Assembly (NCBI RefSeq): GCF_021245735.1
Contig: NZ_JAJISB010000008.1
Span: forward strand, 169,090 to 233,089
Origin: Brevibacillus daliensis
GTDB taxonomy: Bacteria > Bacillota > Bacilli > Brevibacillales > Brevibacillaceae
DNA length: 64,000 nt
Reading direction: 5' to 3'
The position numbers were made by a program, and so were the translations under genes. A model generated the notes under the pieces. The model searched no databases. It was not told where the DNA came from and worked only from the letters and a program-made list of their open reading frames with translations. Shown piece by piece: positions 1 to 8,365 of the stretch (position 1 is the first letter of the stretch; each line of letters begins with the position of its first letter).

Positions 1-200
1 ACCATCAATTCATAGGTTATTGAAAAACCTTATAACAAAAGGATTTTCAGTTTAATACAAAAAATATTCGTAATTATACAACTTTTTTCAATCCTACTGA
101 CAAAAATTAATGCTTATGGTAAGGTAACGACAATCCATCGTAAAAGGAATTATGTCCGTATCGGGTGGACACAATCAGCTCGAAGAAAGGTCGTGACTTG

Positions 201-1406
201 ATGAAAAAAATGGGCCTATTACCTAAGATCATTATCGCCATTATCCTAGGGGTGGTAATCGGTTCCATTTCACCAGAACCGGTAGTTAAAGTATTGGCTA
301 CATTCAGTGGTATCTTTGGCAATTTTCTAGGTTTTATCATCCCTTTGATTATTATTGGCTTTATTGCTCCTGGTATTGGGGAATTGGGAAAAGGGGCTGG
401 AAAGCTTTTAGGAATAACAACTGCTTTTTCATATGGCTCTACGATTATTGCAGGTGGGATTGCCTATGCAGTAGGTAGCTATCTGTTTCCCAAAATGCTA
501 ACAGTAGGTCAGTTATCCAGTTTCGTAAATAATCCAGAAGAAGCCTTAACCCAACCTTACTTTGTAATCGATATGCCACCAATTATGGGTGTAATGACTG
601 CACTGTTATTTGCTTTTACCATTGGATTAGGATCGGCTGCAATTAAAGGGGCATCCTTACAAAAAGTGATGATCGATGTACGAGATATTGTCGAAAAATG
701 TATTTCTGCTATCATTATTCCTTTATTACCTATACACATCATGTCCGTTTTTAGTAATTTAACCTATGGTGGTCAGGTACAGACTATTATTTCTGTTTTC
801 TTTAAAGTGTTTATGGTCATCATTGCTCTGCATATCATTTATATTCTCATGCAATATGCATTAGCCAGCACTGTTTCTAAGACGAGTTTTCTTTCTATGC
901 TAAAGAATATGCTACCGGTATATATGACAGCCATTGGTACGCAGTCATCTGCAGCTACCATTCCTGTTACATTAAGACAGGTTAAAGAAAATAAGGTAAG
1001 TAATCAAATTGCTGATTTCGTAGTCCCTTTATGTGCGACCATCCATCTTTCTGGCAGTACCATTACCTTGGTTTCTTGCTCGATGGCAGTAATGATGTTG
1101 AACGGTATGTCTACTTCAGTCGCAGTAATGCTCCCATTTATCCTGATGCTGGGGATTACAATGGTAGCTGCACCTGGAGTACCGGGTGGTGCGGTAATGG
1201 CAGCCATAGGACTTTTGGAAACCATGCTAGGGTTCACTCCAACTCTTACATCTCTCATGATTGCCTTGTATTTGGCGCAAGACAGTTTTGGTACAGCTTG
1301 TAATGTCACAGGTGACGGTGCAATTGCAGTACTAACAGATCGTTTTAGCGGCGGTAATAAGAAAGAACATATGGAAACAAGTAAGCAGTCAATCTTAGAA
1401 GTTTAA
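201..1406 (+). CDS. Dicarboxylate/amino acid:cation symporter (DAACS family)
   Basis: A 401-residue integral membrane protein of the glutamate/dicarboxylate symporter family, predicted to import an acidic amino acid, dicarboxylate or similar solute with Na+ or H+. Visible family signatures are the serine-rich re-entrant loop TQSSAATIP, the AAPGVPGG segment and the NVTGDG motif near the C-terminus (the N-x3-D cation/substrate region). The ATG at 201 is preferred over an upstream GTG at 165 because GAAGAAAGG lies just upstream and the protein then starts with MKKMG before the first membrane helix. It is monocistronic, followed by a terminator. The substrate cannot be told from the sequence. Confidence 0.85.
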   Translation: MKKMGLLPKIIIAIILGVVIGSISPEPVVKVLATFSGIFGNFLGFIIPLIIIGFIAPGIGELGKGAGKLLGITTAFSYGSTIIAGGIAYAVGSYLFPKMLTVGQLSSFVNNPEEALTQPYFVIDMPPIMGVMTALLFAFTIGLGSAAIKGASLQKVMIDVRDIVEKCISAIIIPLLPIHIMSVFSNLTYGGQVQTIISVFFKVFMVIIALHIIYILMQYALASTVSKTSFLSMLKNMLPVYMTAIGTQSSAATIPVTLRQVKENKVSNQIADFVVPLCATIHLSGSTITLVSCSMAVMMLNGMSTSVAVMLPFILMLGITMVAAPGVPGGAVMAAIGLLETMLGFTPTLTSLMIALYLAQDSFGTACNVTGDGAIAVLTDRFSGGNKKEHMETSKQSILEV

Positions 1407-1416
1407 ATGTAAGAAA

Positions 1417-1447
1417 GACCCAGTATCTTGTAGGTACTGGGTTTTTC
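1417..1447 (+). terminator. Rho-independent terminator of the symporter gene
   Basis: CCAGTA and TACTGG arms around TCTTGTAGG are followed by a T run, 10 bases after the symporter stop codon. Confidence 0.75.
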
Positions 1448-1457
1448 TTGTAAAGGG

Positions 1458-1500
1458 AAATCCCACAGCTACAAGGATTTTATGCTGTGGGATTTTATTT
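1458..1500. terminator. Second hairpin between convergent genes
   Basis: AAATCCCACAGC pairs perfectly with GCTGTGGGATTT, followed by TTATTT. It lies between the symporter and the convergent membrane-protein gene and may be a back-up terminator. Confidence 0.5.
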
Positions 1501-1603
1501 GCCTGATTACGATCAGTTACAGTGCAGGGATTTCCAGTCGCTTTTGCTGCGTCCTCTTCATTAACATGAAGATTCTTCCCAAAGTAAATGATAGTTGCAT
1601 CAA

Positions 1604-2347
1604 TCATTTAGAAATCAAGCGAGATGTTATTCTCTTTTTCTTTCCTAGCCAGTTTTGGATTCCAAATGGTGCATACAATAAGAAAAAGACCCCAAGTGCA
1701 ATCAATTCCAACCAGATAATATAACCAGGATAAGGTCCTAGCAAATCAAGTAAAGTAGGGTAATGTGGCTTATGAGATAAAAACATATAGTTAGCTCCTA
1801 CCCATTTATTCACAGCAAATACGCATAAAGCTAATATTTGAAGCCAGCCAAATGATTTCCATACAGACCGCATAGTCGGGCGATATCCTTTAATCCAAGT
1901 CATATAAAGGCAGGCAAGTACGATAGCAATGTGTGTTATAAAAAACTGAAAGAATCGGAAATATGGATAGGGAAAATCAAGTACGGGTGTCAATAGTGCT
2001 TGGGTTGCTCCTCCTAGTCCCCAGAAAAAAACAATTTCATAGATACGATAACTCTTCGTCAATAACATGATTATGCAAAGGAGAGCAGAAATACTGCATA
2101 ATTCGAGCGGAAGCGTATCAACAGGAGAAAAAATCCCATTTGCAAAATACCAATAATGAAGCGAGCCTTCCGATAGAATGAGTAATAATGCAAGTACGAG
2201 ACGCCCCCATTGAAAAGATTCAGAAGCACGTTTATATGCGTACATCAGGATAATGACAAGGACAGTAATAAGTAGCATGATAAGATGAGAGACGGAGTAG
2301 TGTATAAATGGATCTCCCTCAATAAAGGAACCGAAATATTGCGGCAT
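1604..2347 (-). CDS. TIGR02206/YwaF-type integral membrane protein
   Basis: A 247-residue protein with about seven hydrophobic helices and no catalytic motif that I recognise. The pattern of histidines and aromatic residues in the loops (HYWYFANG, PLELCS, DFPYPYFRFFQFFITH) is that of the TIGR02206 family, represented by B. subtilis YwaF, whose function is unknown. The ATG at 2347 has AAAGGAG at good spacing. Transcribed alone, convergent to the symporter. The family assignment is from memory of conserved motifs; the role is unknown. Confidence 0.7.
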   Translation of the reverse strand: MPQYFGSFIEGDPFIHYSVSHLIMLLITVLVIILMYAYKRASESFQWGRLVLALLLILSEGSLHYWYFANGIFSPVDTLPLELCSISALLCIIMLLTKSYRIYEIVFFWGLGGATQALLTPVLDFPYPYFRFFQFFITHIAIVLACLYMTWIKGYRPTMRSVWKSFGWLQILALCVFAVNKWVGANYMFLSHKPHYPTLLDLLGPYPGYIIWLELIALGVFFLLYAPFGIQNWLGKKKRITSRLISK

Positions 2348-2541
2348 CTTCTAACACTCCTTTGAATTGAACAGCCATACATTTCCAGTATAAGAGTTAT
2401 TCACGAAAAATTCTATGAACAAATCTTCACTTTTTGTCCACGTTCAAGTTGTAAACATCAAGTGACAATAATTCCTGAGATGCTATGATGGAAAGTAATC
2501 ATTCTTTTTGGCATCAGATTGTAAGGGAGAAGGAGTCATTT

Positions 2542-2916
2542 ATGGCGAAAAAATTCGTAATTTTTGGAGCAATCCTGGCAATGCTTGCTGTAGCGTTTGG
2601 AGCATTTGGCGCACATATTTTGAAAGACATTTTAACTGCAGATCAATTGGCTAACTGGGAAACAGCTGTAAAATATCAAATGTACCATGCATTAGGGGTG
2701 TTGTTCATTGGGCTGTTTGTTTCACGTAAGGGTGAGAGTTCAGCATTAAAATGGGCAGGGAACTTGTTAGTTGCAGGGACAATCATCTTCTCTGGAAGTT
2801 TATACGTACTATGCTTAACAGGAATTGGAATGTTAGGTGCAATTACACCAATTGGGGGAACTTTCATGATTATCGGTTGGATCATGGTTGTTATTGCCGC
2901 AAAAAACCAACTGTAA
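2542..2916 (+). CDS. DUF423 (YwdK-type) small membrane protein
   Basis: A 124-residue protein with four hydrophobic segments. The start FGAFGAHILKD, the YQMYHALG segment and the C-terminal TPIGGTFMIIGW are hallmarks of the DUF423 family (B. subtilis YwdK), conserved but uncharacterised. The ATG at 2542 is chosen over the in-frame ATG at 2485 because GAGAAGGAG precedes it and family members begin with this hydrophobic helix. Single gene followed by a terminator. No function can be given beyond a membrane location. Confidence 0.85.
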   Translation: MAKKFVIFGAILAMLAVAFGAFGAHILKDILTADQLANWETAVKYQMYHALGVLFIGLFVSRKGESSALKWAGNLLVAGTIIFSGSLYVLCLTGIGMLGAITPIGGTFMIIGWIMVVIAAKNQL

Positions 2917-2942
2917 GCTCCTGGCTAAATGAATTTTTCACC

Positions 2943-2976
2943 AAGCTCTGTCGAATAATGACAGAGCTTATTTTCG
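2943..2976 (+). terminator. Terminator after the DUF423 gene
   Basis: AAGCTCTGTC and GACAGAGCTT form a 10-bp stem with a short loop followed by ATTTTC. Confidence 0.7.
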
Positions 2977-3136
2977 CTGATTAACAGGTATATTTGCTAC
3001 AGTATGTCTCGTAAGAAATTGAACGCATGATGGTGTATAATGTCAAAATATTTCATGAGTACGAAACTTTTTTGTGAAAAGAACGTAAATATTATGGTAA
3101 ATTATTCATTTCTAATATAGCGTTAAGGAGGTTACC

Positions 3137-3472
3137 ATGAGCCAAACAAAAAAAATGGTGTCTGGTGTTGCTTCAATCGCACTGGTGTCCATGGGATTGG
3201 CTGGTTGTTCTGATTCTGCTTCGGCAACACAACCACCGTTACCGCAGGATTCCGGCTGTAGCGATTGGGAGTATGACTGGAATGATGGGGTATATGAGTG
3301 TGATGATAGCAGTTCTAGTCATTATAGAAGTTATTATCACGGGGGTAAATATTACGCTAGTAAAAGCTCGTTACACGACAGTTCATCTTATAAACAGTAC
3401 AAAAACAGCAGTAGTTTCAAAAGCTCTACCGGAAAAGGCGGCTTTGGTAGCAGTAGCTCCTTTGGTGGATAA
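3137..3472 (+). CDS. Small Ser/Tyr-rich lipoprotein (DUF1190/YgiB-like context)
   Basis: A 111-residue predicted lipoprotein. Residues 1-23 form a signal peptide ending in a lipobox (LAGC, lipidated Cys24). The mature part is low in complexity: an acidic WEYDWNDGVYECDD stretch, then Ser/Tyr/Gly-rich sequence ending GSSSSFGG. AAGGAGG precedes the ATG. It is followed by a DUF350 membrane protein and, across an inserted minus-strand gene, a glutathionylspermidine-synthase-like ligase. In enterobacteria DUF1190, DUF350 and that ligase family cluster together (YjfM/L/C), so this may fill the DUF1190 role; the sequence resemblance is weak and that is inference. Confidence 0.6.
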   Translation: MSQTKKMVSGVASIALVSMGLAGCSDSASATQPPLPQDSGCSDWEYDWNDGVYECDDSSSSHYRSYYHGGKYYASKSSLHDSSSYKQYKNSSSFKSSTGKGGFGSSSSFGG

Positions 3473-3529
3473 TGAATAGGGTTTTGATAGTAGGTAATTG
3501 ATTTGAGTCCAAAACAGGAGTGATTGATA

Positions 3530-3928
3530 GTGAATTTATACCTTAATTTTGCCATGTATGCCGGAACAGCCTTTTTAATGCTAATGATCGGAATGTTTAT
3601 CTTTATCTTTAGTACAACAAAAGTAAGGGAATTACACCAAATTAGCAAGAATAACCAGGCAGCAGCTTTAACACTCGGAGGAAAAGTGTTAGGGCTTGCA
3701 TTCGTACTCGGTTCTGCCGTTGCTAACTCGATCAACCTACTAGATATGGTCATCTGGGGATTTATTGGAATTGCAGCACAGATATTATTCTTTTATCTTG
3801 CAGAAATTTTTACGATTCGTTTCAGTATCAGGGAAGCAATTGAGAACAATAATACCGCTGTAGGCATAATTTTGATGATGATGTCCTTGTCGGTTGGCTG
3901 GGTCATTGCCCAATGTCTTACATATTAA
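3530..3928 (+). CDS. DUF350 (YjfL-type) membrane protein
   Basis: A 132-residue protein with four hydrophobic segments and the polar motif AIENNNTAVGIILMMMSLSV, typical of DUF350, where the loop NN-x-A precedes the last helix. Two starts are possible: ATG at 3524 and GTG at 3530. GTG fits better with the upstream GGAGTGAT. The gene directly follows the Ser-rich lipoprotein gene with no terminator between them, so they are probably co-transcribed. DUF350 proteins are found with glutathionylspermidine synthase homologues, as here (5041), suggesting a shared envelope or redox job, but the biochemical role is unknown. Confidence 0.75.
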   Translation: MNLYLNFAMYAGTAFLMLMIGMFIFIFSTTKVRELHQISKNNQAAALTLGGKVLGLAFVLGSAVANSINLLDMVIWGFIGIAAQILFFYLAEIFTIRFSIREAIENNNTAVGIILMMMSLSVGWVIAQCLTY

Positions 3929-3942
3929 CCCCTTGATAAGGT

Positions 3943-3993
3943 AAAAAGGCATCAGTCAAAGCTACTTGTTAACTTTGAGCGATGCCTTTTTTA
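3943..3993 (+). terminator. Terminator after the DUF350 gene
   Basis: AAAAAGGCATC pairs with GATGCCTTTTT. An inner TCAAAG/CTTTGA stem extends it, and a T run closes the structure. Confidence 0.75.
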
Positions 3994-4049
3994 ACAGATA
4001 GGTATTTATAAAAATCCTAATGGACTCTAAATGACTACTGTGGTGGGTA

Positions 4050-4260
4050 TGCAGAAGAAGCACATTTTTTGTCTGCAAACTCGTTAAGGTCCAGCATGGT
4101 AGTAAAGACTGTCCGCTACACAACAAAGAATACGGAAAGTGCAAAAGGAGGAGAATACTACGCAGTATCTCACAGGGCTGCACTTTTTAATCCGCACTCT
4201 TTGTCGTATAGCTAGGTCGGATCTTAAATAGTTCTAGACAAAAAATGTGCTTCTTCTGCA
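4050..4260. repeat. 211-base element bounded by a perfect 25-bp inverted repeat
   Basis: Bases 4050-4074 and 4236-4260 are exact reverse complements (the left arm begins TGCAGAAGAAGCACATTTTT). Inside, GCTACACAACAAAG (about 4112) can pair with CTTTGTCGTATAGC (about 4199) at 12 of 14 positions, and AAGTGCA with TGCACTT, so the whole unit could fold into one long imperfect hairpin. No open reading frame spans it. Candidates are a MITE-like non-autonomous element or a structured RNA. Confidence 0.6.
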
Positions 4261-4302
4261 AAGGGCTGCGGTGGAAAAACACAAGAAAAACCAACAGCAT
4301 GA

Positions 4303-4421
4303 AAAACCAGATTCTCTTTTCACAAAGAGCGTCTTGGCGAAGCCCGGCCCAGCGTAGCGCACAGTCTAATCCTGTGTGGGGCGAAGACTTTTAGCGAAGG
4401 GTGAAAAGAGAAGCTGGTTTT
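4303..4421. repeat. 119-base second inverted-repeat element
   Basis: Arms at 4303-4323 and 4401-4421 match at 20 of 21 bases (AAAACCAG...CTCTTTTCAC against its complement). The interior has GTCTT/AAGAC pairing and a CACAG-loop-CTGTG hairpin, and it is more GC-rich than its surroundings. It lies 42 bases after the first inverted-repeat element. With that element it fills the 3929-4512 gap, where I see no gene. Confidence 0.55.
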
Positions 4422-4512
4422 CTCCACGACAGTAGGAAGATGGCAATCCTTAAAAATCCTAGCAAGGAATATCCTTGTTTCAAAGTAATTGATCTATAAG
4501 CCATTAGCCTAG

Positions 4513-4962
4513 TTACGAGGCATCCTTATCAAGATAGATCACATACACACCTCGATCTTCGTCAATCTCAGAAGAATCAACTAGTTGATGTCCCAGTTGT
4601 GCTACATAGATGTAATCTTTTATCAAATATCGAACAACCTCTGTATGGTTTTTGCAGGTCATTTGATGGACGAGTAGCGGTTCACTAAACGATTGCAACC
4701 TTCTGAATTCAACCAAAACACCGGAACCATTGTTATAACGTTCATCTTGATAGTGGGAAGCCGTTCCTTGGTCTTCATAAATGAGAATTTCCCTGTCCTC
4801 TTCCATTTCGTTAGAAAGCAATTTGTACTGAATGCGGTCTTTTATGAAATAGGTACACAAATGACGTGCAAGAATCCCGTCTTCACCAATGTCTGTGGAG
4901 TGATATTCGGCAAAGGCAGTGAAATCTTCCCCGTTTTTTATGTAACATGTGACTGAACGCAT
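4513..4962 (-). CDS. Conserved hypothetical protein, 149 aa
   Basis: I do not recognise the family. The product is soluble and acidic, with no signal peptide or membrane helix. It reads as alternating beta-strand-like segments (SVTCYIKNGEDFTAF, QYKLLSNEMEEDREIL, GVYVIYLDKDAS). A good ribosome binding site (GGGAGGTTTCT) precedes the ATG at 4962, supporting real coding. It is divergent from the glutathionylspermidine-synthase-like gene across a short region of about 78 bases and interrupts what would otherwise be a same-strand cluster. It could be an accessory to that cluster or an unrelated insertion. Confidence 0.6.
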   Translation of the reverse strand: MRSVTCYIKNGEDFTAFAEYHSTDIGEDGILARHLCTYFIKDRIQYKLLSNEMEEDREILIYEDQGTASHYQDERYNNGSGVLVEFRRLQSFSEPLLVHQMTCKNHTEVVRYLIKDYIYVAQLGHQLVDSSEIDEDRGVYVIYLDKDAS

Positions 4963-5040
4963 AGAAACCTCCCATAATCTGTTATGATTACTATGTTATA
5001 CGCAAGCGAGGCAGAAAAGGATGCAAGGAGAGAGTATCAA

Positions 5041-6276
5041 ATGACTCATAAGGATGCAAGGGCTGCTTTTTATCAGCAAATTCCTGATTATTGGGCGGAT
5101 TTGTACGGGCAAGAATACAGCTTGTTTGATATCCATCTTATACATAAAGAAGAAGTGGATGCTATACGAAAAGCAACAGAACGTGCCGGTAAGATTTTTT
5201 TCAAAATGGCAAAATTATTACGAGAAGTAGACGATAGTCTGTTAGAAGGTCTTGGTTTTCCAGCTTCCTCAATTAAATATGTACGCCATCATCCTATGCC
5301 AATGGAAAGTGTGATTGCCAGACTTGATTTGGTTAAAGCGGGTGAGCATTTTGTGGTTTTAGAAATAAATAGTGATACACCCACATTCATTAAAGAACTA
5401 TTTCATGTAAACGGGCAAATTTGTCATCATTTTGGAGTGGTAAATCCGAATGCAAAAGAAGAGATACGTCTAAGAAAAGCTGTGACCTATGCCATTGAAC
5501 ATGCGAGAAAAAGCCTACATAAAGAACAGGTGCGATTAGTTTATTCTGCTCATGGAGATCATTCAGAAGATAGGTTTACACTTGAATATCTACGCACGTT
5601 GACAGGACTGCCAGCAGAATTTATTCCGTTAGAAGAACTACGAATCAGAGAAAATGAAGGGCTTTTTGATCAGGCTGGTAACCAAATTGATATCTTGTAT
5701 CGACAAACGTATCCGATAGAAAACATGCTCCAGGATTTTGATCCTGAAACAAAAGAACACGTGGGAGAAATGCTCCTTGATTTAGTAATCCAGAATAAGT
5801 TGGCTATTGTTAATCCACTATCAGCGTTTCTTTTACAAAGTAAGGCAGTTCAAGCTATCATTTGGGGGCTGCACGAAGAGAAGCATCCATACTTTACAGA
5901 AGAAGAGCATGGATGGATTAGCAAGCACTTTTTACCTACCTATCTGGAAGCTGAACCCTTCATAGAGAAAAAGCAAGCTTTTGTGAAAAAGCCAGCTTTC
6001 GGTCGTGAAGGAGACACGGTAGAGATATACGAAAAAGGAAGAGTTATCTTGGAAGACAAGAATAAATCATACGTGAACTATCTTCCTGTCTATCAACAGT
6101 TTGTACCTTTGCCTAAGACAACGTACAAGACTGAACTAGGCGAAAAGGTAGGACATATGATGGTGGGCAGTTTTCTCATAAATGAGTCCCCGTCTGCTAT
6201 TGGCTACCGAGTTGGAGGGCAGATTACTGATAATCTGTCATATTTCTTACCTTGTGGTCACTCAGGTTCGAAATAA
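5041..6276 (+). CDS. Glutathionylspermidine synthase-like ATP-grasp ligase
   Basis: A 411-residue cytoplasmic protein of the glutathionylspermidine synthase preATP-grasp/ATP-grasp family (E. coli YgiC/YjfC type). Visible signatures are EINSDTPTFIKELFHVNG (substrate-side loop), the nucleotide-binding KPAFGREGDTV, YVNYLPVYQQFVPLP, and the C-terminal SAIGYRVGGQITDN. It lacks the amidase half found in E. coli GspSA. The ATG at 5041 is preferred because AAGGAGAG lies 10 bases upstream; an in-frame ATG at 4984 has no such site. These homologues are ATP-dependent carboxylate-amine ligases of unknown substrate. The neighbouring DUF350 gene supports the assignment. Confidence 0.85.
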   Translation: MTHKDARAAFYQQIPDYWADLYGQEYSLFDIHLIHKEEVDAIRKATERAGKIFFKMAKLLREVDDSLLEGLGFPASSIKYVRHHPMPMESVIARLDLVKAGEHFVVLEINSDTPTFIKELFHVNGQICHHFGVVNPNAKEEIRLRKAVTYAIEHARKSLHKEQVRLVYSAHGDHSEDRFTLEYLRTLTGLPAEFIPLEELRIRENEGLFDQAGNQIDILYRQTYPIENMLQDFDPETKEHVGEMLLDLVIQNKLAIVNPLSAFLLQSKAVQAIIWGLHEEKHPYFTEEEHGWISKHFLPTYLEAEPFIEKKQAFVKKPAFGREGDTVEIYEKGRVILEDKNKSYVNYLPVYQQFVPLPKTTYKTELGEKVGHMMVGSFLINESPSAIGYRVGGQITDNLSYFLPCGHSGSK

Positions 6277-6306
6277 TTGTTAGATCAACGCAAGAGGAGT
6301 GGCACC

Positions 6307-6894
6307 ATGAAAAAATTCGGAACGGTTATCATATCGATGGTAGTACTGTTTTTTTTGACACAGACAATAAATCAACAAATAAAAGATAATAACCTGCCAA
6401 CTGAAACTGGTAATTCCACAAAATCAGGCAATCCAGCGGCGAAGGAAGAAAAACAGGAATTACCTCGTATTGGCTTTCTTGCTCCTTCATTTGAACTGAA
6501 AGGCTTAGATGGGAAATCGTATCGTCTTAGTGACCAGCAGAAGGCGAGCAAACCCGTTCTTGTCAACTTCTGGGCTTCTTGGTGTGAACCATGTCATTTA
6601 GAAGCCCCCATGCTTACCGATTTATATGCAAAATACAAAGACAAAGCTGAATTTTATGCAGTTAATCTGACAAAAAGCGATTCAGTGGATTTAGCTTACG
6701 AGTTTGTAGATCAGTATAAATTTGAATTTCCTGTTTTGCTTGACGAGAGTGCTAGCGTAAAGAAAAAATATTATGCTTACTCCATTCCAACCACATATTT
6801 CATTAATAAAGACGGTGTAATAATTGATGTGGCAATAGGAGTATTACCGCCAGATGTATTTGAAGATAAAATACTTCGAATGATAAATGAATAG
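6307..6894 (+). CDS. Membrane-anchored thiol-disulfide oxidoreductase, ResA/TlpA type
   Basis: A 195-residue protein with an N-terminal signal anchor (residues 4-20), a hydrophilic linker, then an AhpC/TSA-type thioredoxin fold from about residue 55 (PSFELKGLDGKSYRLSD). The active site is W92-C93-E94-P95-C96, and the cis-proline loop is SIPTTYFINKDG. The CEPC motif is typical of ResA/TlpA reductants, acting outside the membrane on cytochrome c maturation or other extracytoplasmic thiols. The ATG at 6307 follows AGAGGAG. It starts 31 bases after the ligase stop and 12 bases before the next membrane protein, suggesting an operon. Confidence 0.85.
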   Translation: MKKFGTVIISMVVLFFLTQTINQQIKDNNLPTETGNSTKSGNPAAKEEKQELPRIGFLAPSFELKGLDGKSYRLSDQQKASKPVLVNFWASWCEPCHLEAPMLTDLYAKYKDKAEFYAVNLTKSDSVDLAYEFVDQYKFEFPVLLDESASVKKKYYAYSIPTTYFINKDGVIIDVAIGVLPPDVFEDKILRMINE

Positions 6895-6906
6895 GGGAGA
6901 AGAGAC

Positions 6907-7611
6907 ATGGGCTTTATTAACAACTTGATCAATAACCCCAGGTTTATTCTTGTAGCAGCTTTGTTTATATCTGTTCTCTTAATGAACCATAAAGCCAAAA
7001 CGCTCAATTATCAGAATCGTGAGCGCATGGTATCTGTAATCATGAATGCTGGATTGTTTGTATTGCTATTCTGGAAATTCGGACCGCTGTTAACCAATTT
7101 GAGTTGGTATTTGGAGTCACCTGCCTCGTTATTATGGTCATCAGGCTCGCTTAAACACGTGTCAATGGGTATCGTTGCAGCAGTCATCTATATTGTTTAC
7201 TCCAATCGAAAAAGTCTTGTAGCCTATTTTGAAATGGGGGATTTACTAGCAATCGGGGTTAGTGTATTTACCTTTTTCTATTATCTGCTTGTTCCGCAGC
7301 CTGGTAGAATTACTACCATGCCATGGGGAATGACGCTTGAAGAATCTCAGATCATGTATCATCCACTTCATTGGTATTACGCGATTATTGCTTTCCTATT
7401 CCTCATTTTTCTATATCGCGCAAAGAACATTATCGGCTCAGGCTACTATGTAAGCAGGTTTTGCTTAGTAGGAGGTGGCGCAATATTATTGATGTCATTC
7501 TTCGAGAGAACGACTAATTTTTACGCGGGATTAGCAACTTCTCAATATATCTCCATACTTTTAATAGGTTGTGGCATGTATGTATATGATGGTATTGCTA
7601 AAGCGAAATAA
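6907..7611 (+). CDS. Polytopic membrane protein with weak resemblance to Lgt
   Basis: A 234-residue protein with about seven hydrophobic helices, starting 12 bases after the redoxin gene with GGGGAGAAG before the ATG. Two segments recall prolipoprotein diacylglyceryl transferase: MYHPLHWYYAIIAFLFLIFL (like the HPxxxYE region, but without the Glu) and FFERTTNFYAGLATSQYISI (like the C-terminal R-x-D...GQ..S block). The catalytic H-G-G-L loop of true Lgt is not seen. The tight coupling to a TlpA redoxin suggests it is the redoxin's membrane partner. The function is unassigned. Confidence 0.6.
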   Translation: MGFINNLINNPRFILVAALFISVLLMNHKAKTLNYQNRERMVSVIMNAGLFVLLFWKFGPLLTNLSWYLESPASLLWSSGSLKHVSMGIVAAVIYIVYSNRKSLVAYFEMGDLLAIGVSVFTFFYYLLVPQPGRITTMPWGMTLEESQIMYHPLHWYYAIIAFLFLIFLYRAKNIIGSGYYVSRFCLVGGGAILLMSFFERTTNFYAGLATSQYISILLIGCGMYVYDGIAKAK

Positions 7612-7632
7612 ATGTCAGATGGATGACAGATA

Positions 7633-7685
7633 GAAAAAAGCATCTATATGGATGAGATTTGGCTCCATCACTAGATGCTTTTTCT
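7633..7685. terminator. Bidirectional terminator between convergent genes
   Basis: AAAAAAGCATCT and AGATGCTTTTT arms flank a loop of about 26 bases, with A and T runs on both sides that serve genes ending at 7611 (+) and 7703 (-). Confidence 0.65.
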
Positions 7686-7702
7686 TTGACTATTAAAGTA
7701 TG

Positions 7703-8197
7703 TTAAGCTTTTTTATAAAAACCTTCTTCTTGCAGATACATAACAGCTTCCTTATAAGAAGTTGTCGACATTTCCAGATTGCTTCCCGTATACAAATTCC
7801 ATAAGTCATCCTCTTGAAGTAACTGGAGAGTTTGCCCTATCTTGTTTGCCCAGGTTTCTTCAACTGCTTCCTGTTCATCAGAAGAATAAATGTCCTGTTT
7901 CTCTACAGGTTCTACAGGTTCTTTTGATAAAAAGTCAATGGAAGCGGCAATGAGGGTACGTAATTCGTCAGCAGAGTAATCTCTGATATTGACCATACCC
8001 TTTTGATCCGTTTTCTTTTTTGGTAAATGTCCAGCATAGACAAAACCATTACCATTTGGATGTAGATGATTAACAACAATTTTTTTCTCGTGCTTGCTTT
8101 CTTCAAAATGATAATTGAAGCGTCCTAGTGAAACTGCTTTTTTGGCGAGTTCAGGAAATGACTCGATTATTTCTTGTTTTTGTTCAAACGTAAGCAT
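7703..8197 (-). CDS. Hypothetical protein, 164 aa
   Basis: I do not recognise this protein. It is soluble and acidic, with a positively charged beta-like stretch (HEKKIVVNHLHPNGNGFVYAGHLP), a helical stretch ADELRTLIAASIDFLSKEP, and an acidic linker before a short C-terminal helical part. The ATG at 8197 is preferred to that at 8209 because GGAGG falls at ideal spacing only for the former. It stands alone between a terminator and the small YdjO-type gene. It could be a Brevibacillus-lineage protein; no function is proposed. Confidence 0.6.
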   Translation of the reverse strand: MLTFEQKQEIIESFPELAKKAVSLGRFNYHFEESKHEKKIVVNHLHPNGNGFVYAGHLPKKKTDQKGMVNIRDYSADELRTLIAASIDFLSKEPVEPVEKQDIYSSDEQEAVEETWANKIGQTLQLLQEDDLWNLYTGSNLEMSTTSYKEAVMYLQEEGFYKKA

Positions 8198-8313
8198 GTC
8201 TTCCTCCATCTTTTAACTAGATGATCTCATTAAACCTTATTATCATACCATAATTTTCATCTAATTCGCACGGGGAGCAATAATTTTGTCAAAAAAGTGG
8301 GGGAGATGACGTA

Positions 8314-8351
8314 AAGACCTGTCCACTAAACAACCAAGTGGGACAGGTCTG
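8314..8351 (-). terminator. Terminator of the YdjO-type gene
   Basis: AGACCTGTCC(C) and GGACAGGTCT form a strong stem downstream (minus strand) of the stop at 8366, followed by TTTACG. Confidence 0.6.
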
Positions 8352-8365
8352 ATCATCGGAAACTC

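Noticed and set aside
1004..1309. Opposite-strand and alternative-frame open frames inside the symporter gene
   Set aside because: No ribosome binding sites, and they overlap a clearly coding membrane protein.
4693..4956. Plus-strand frame opposite the 149-aa hypothetical gene
   Set aside because: The minus-strand frame has the better ribosome binding site and a balanced composition.
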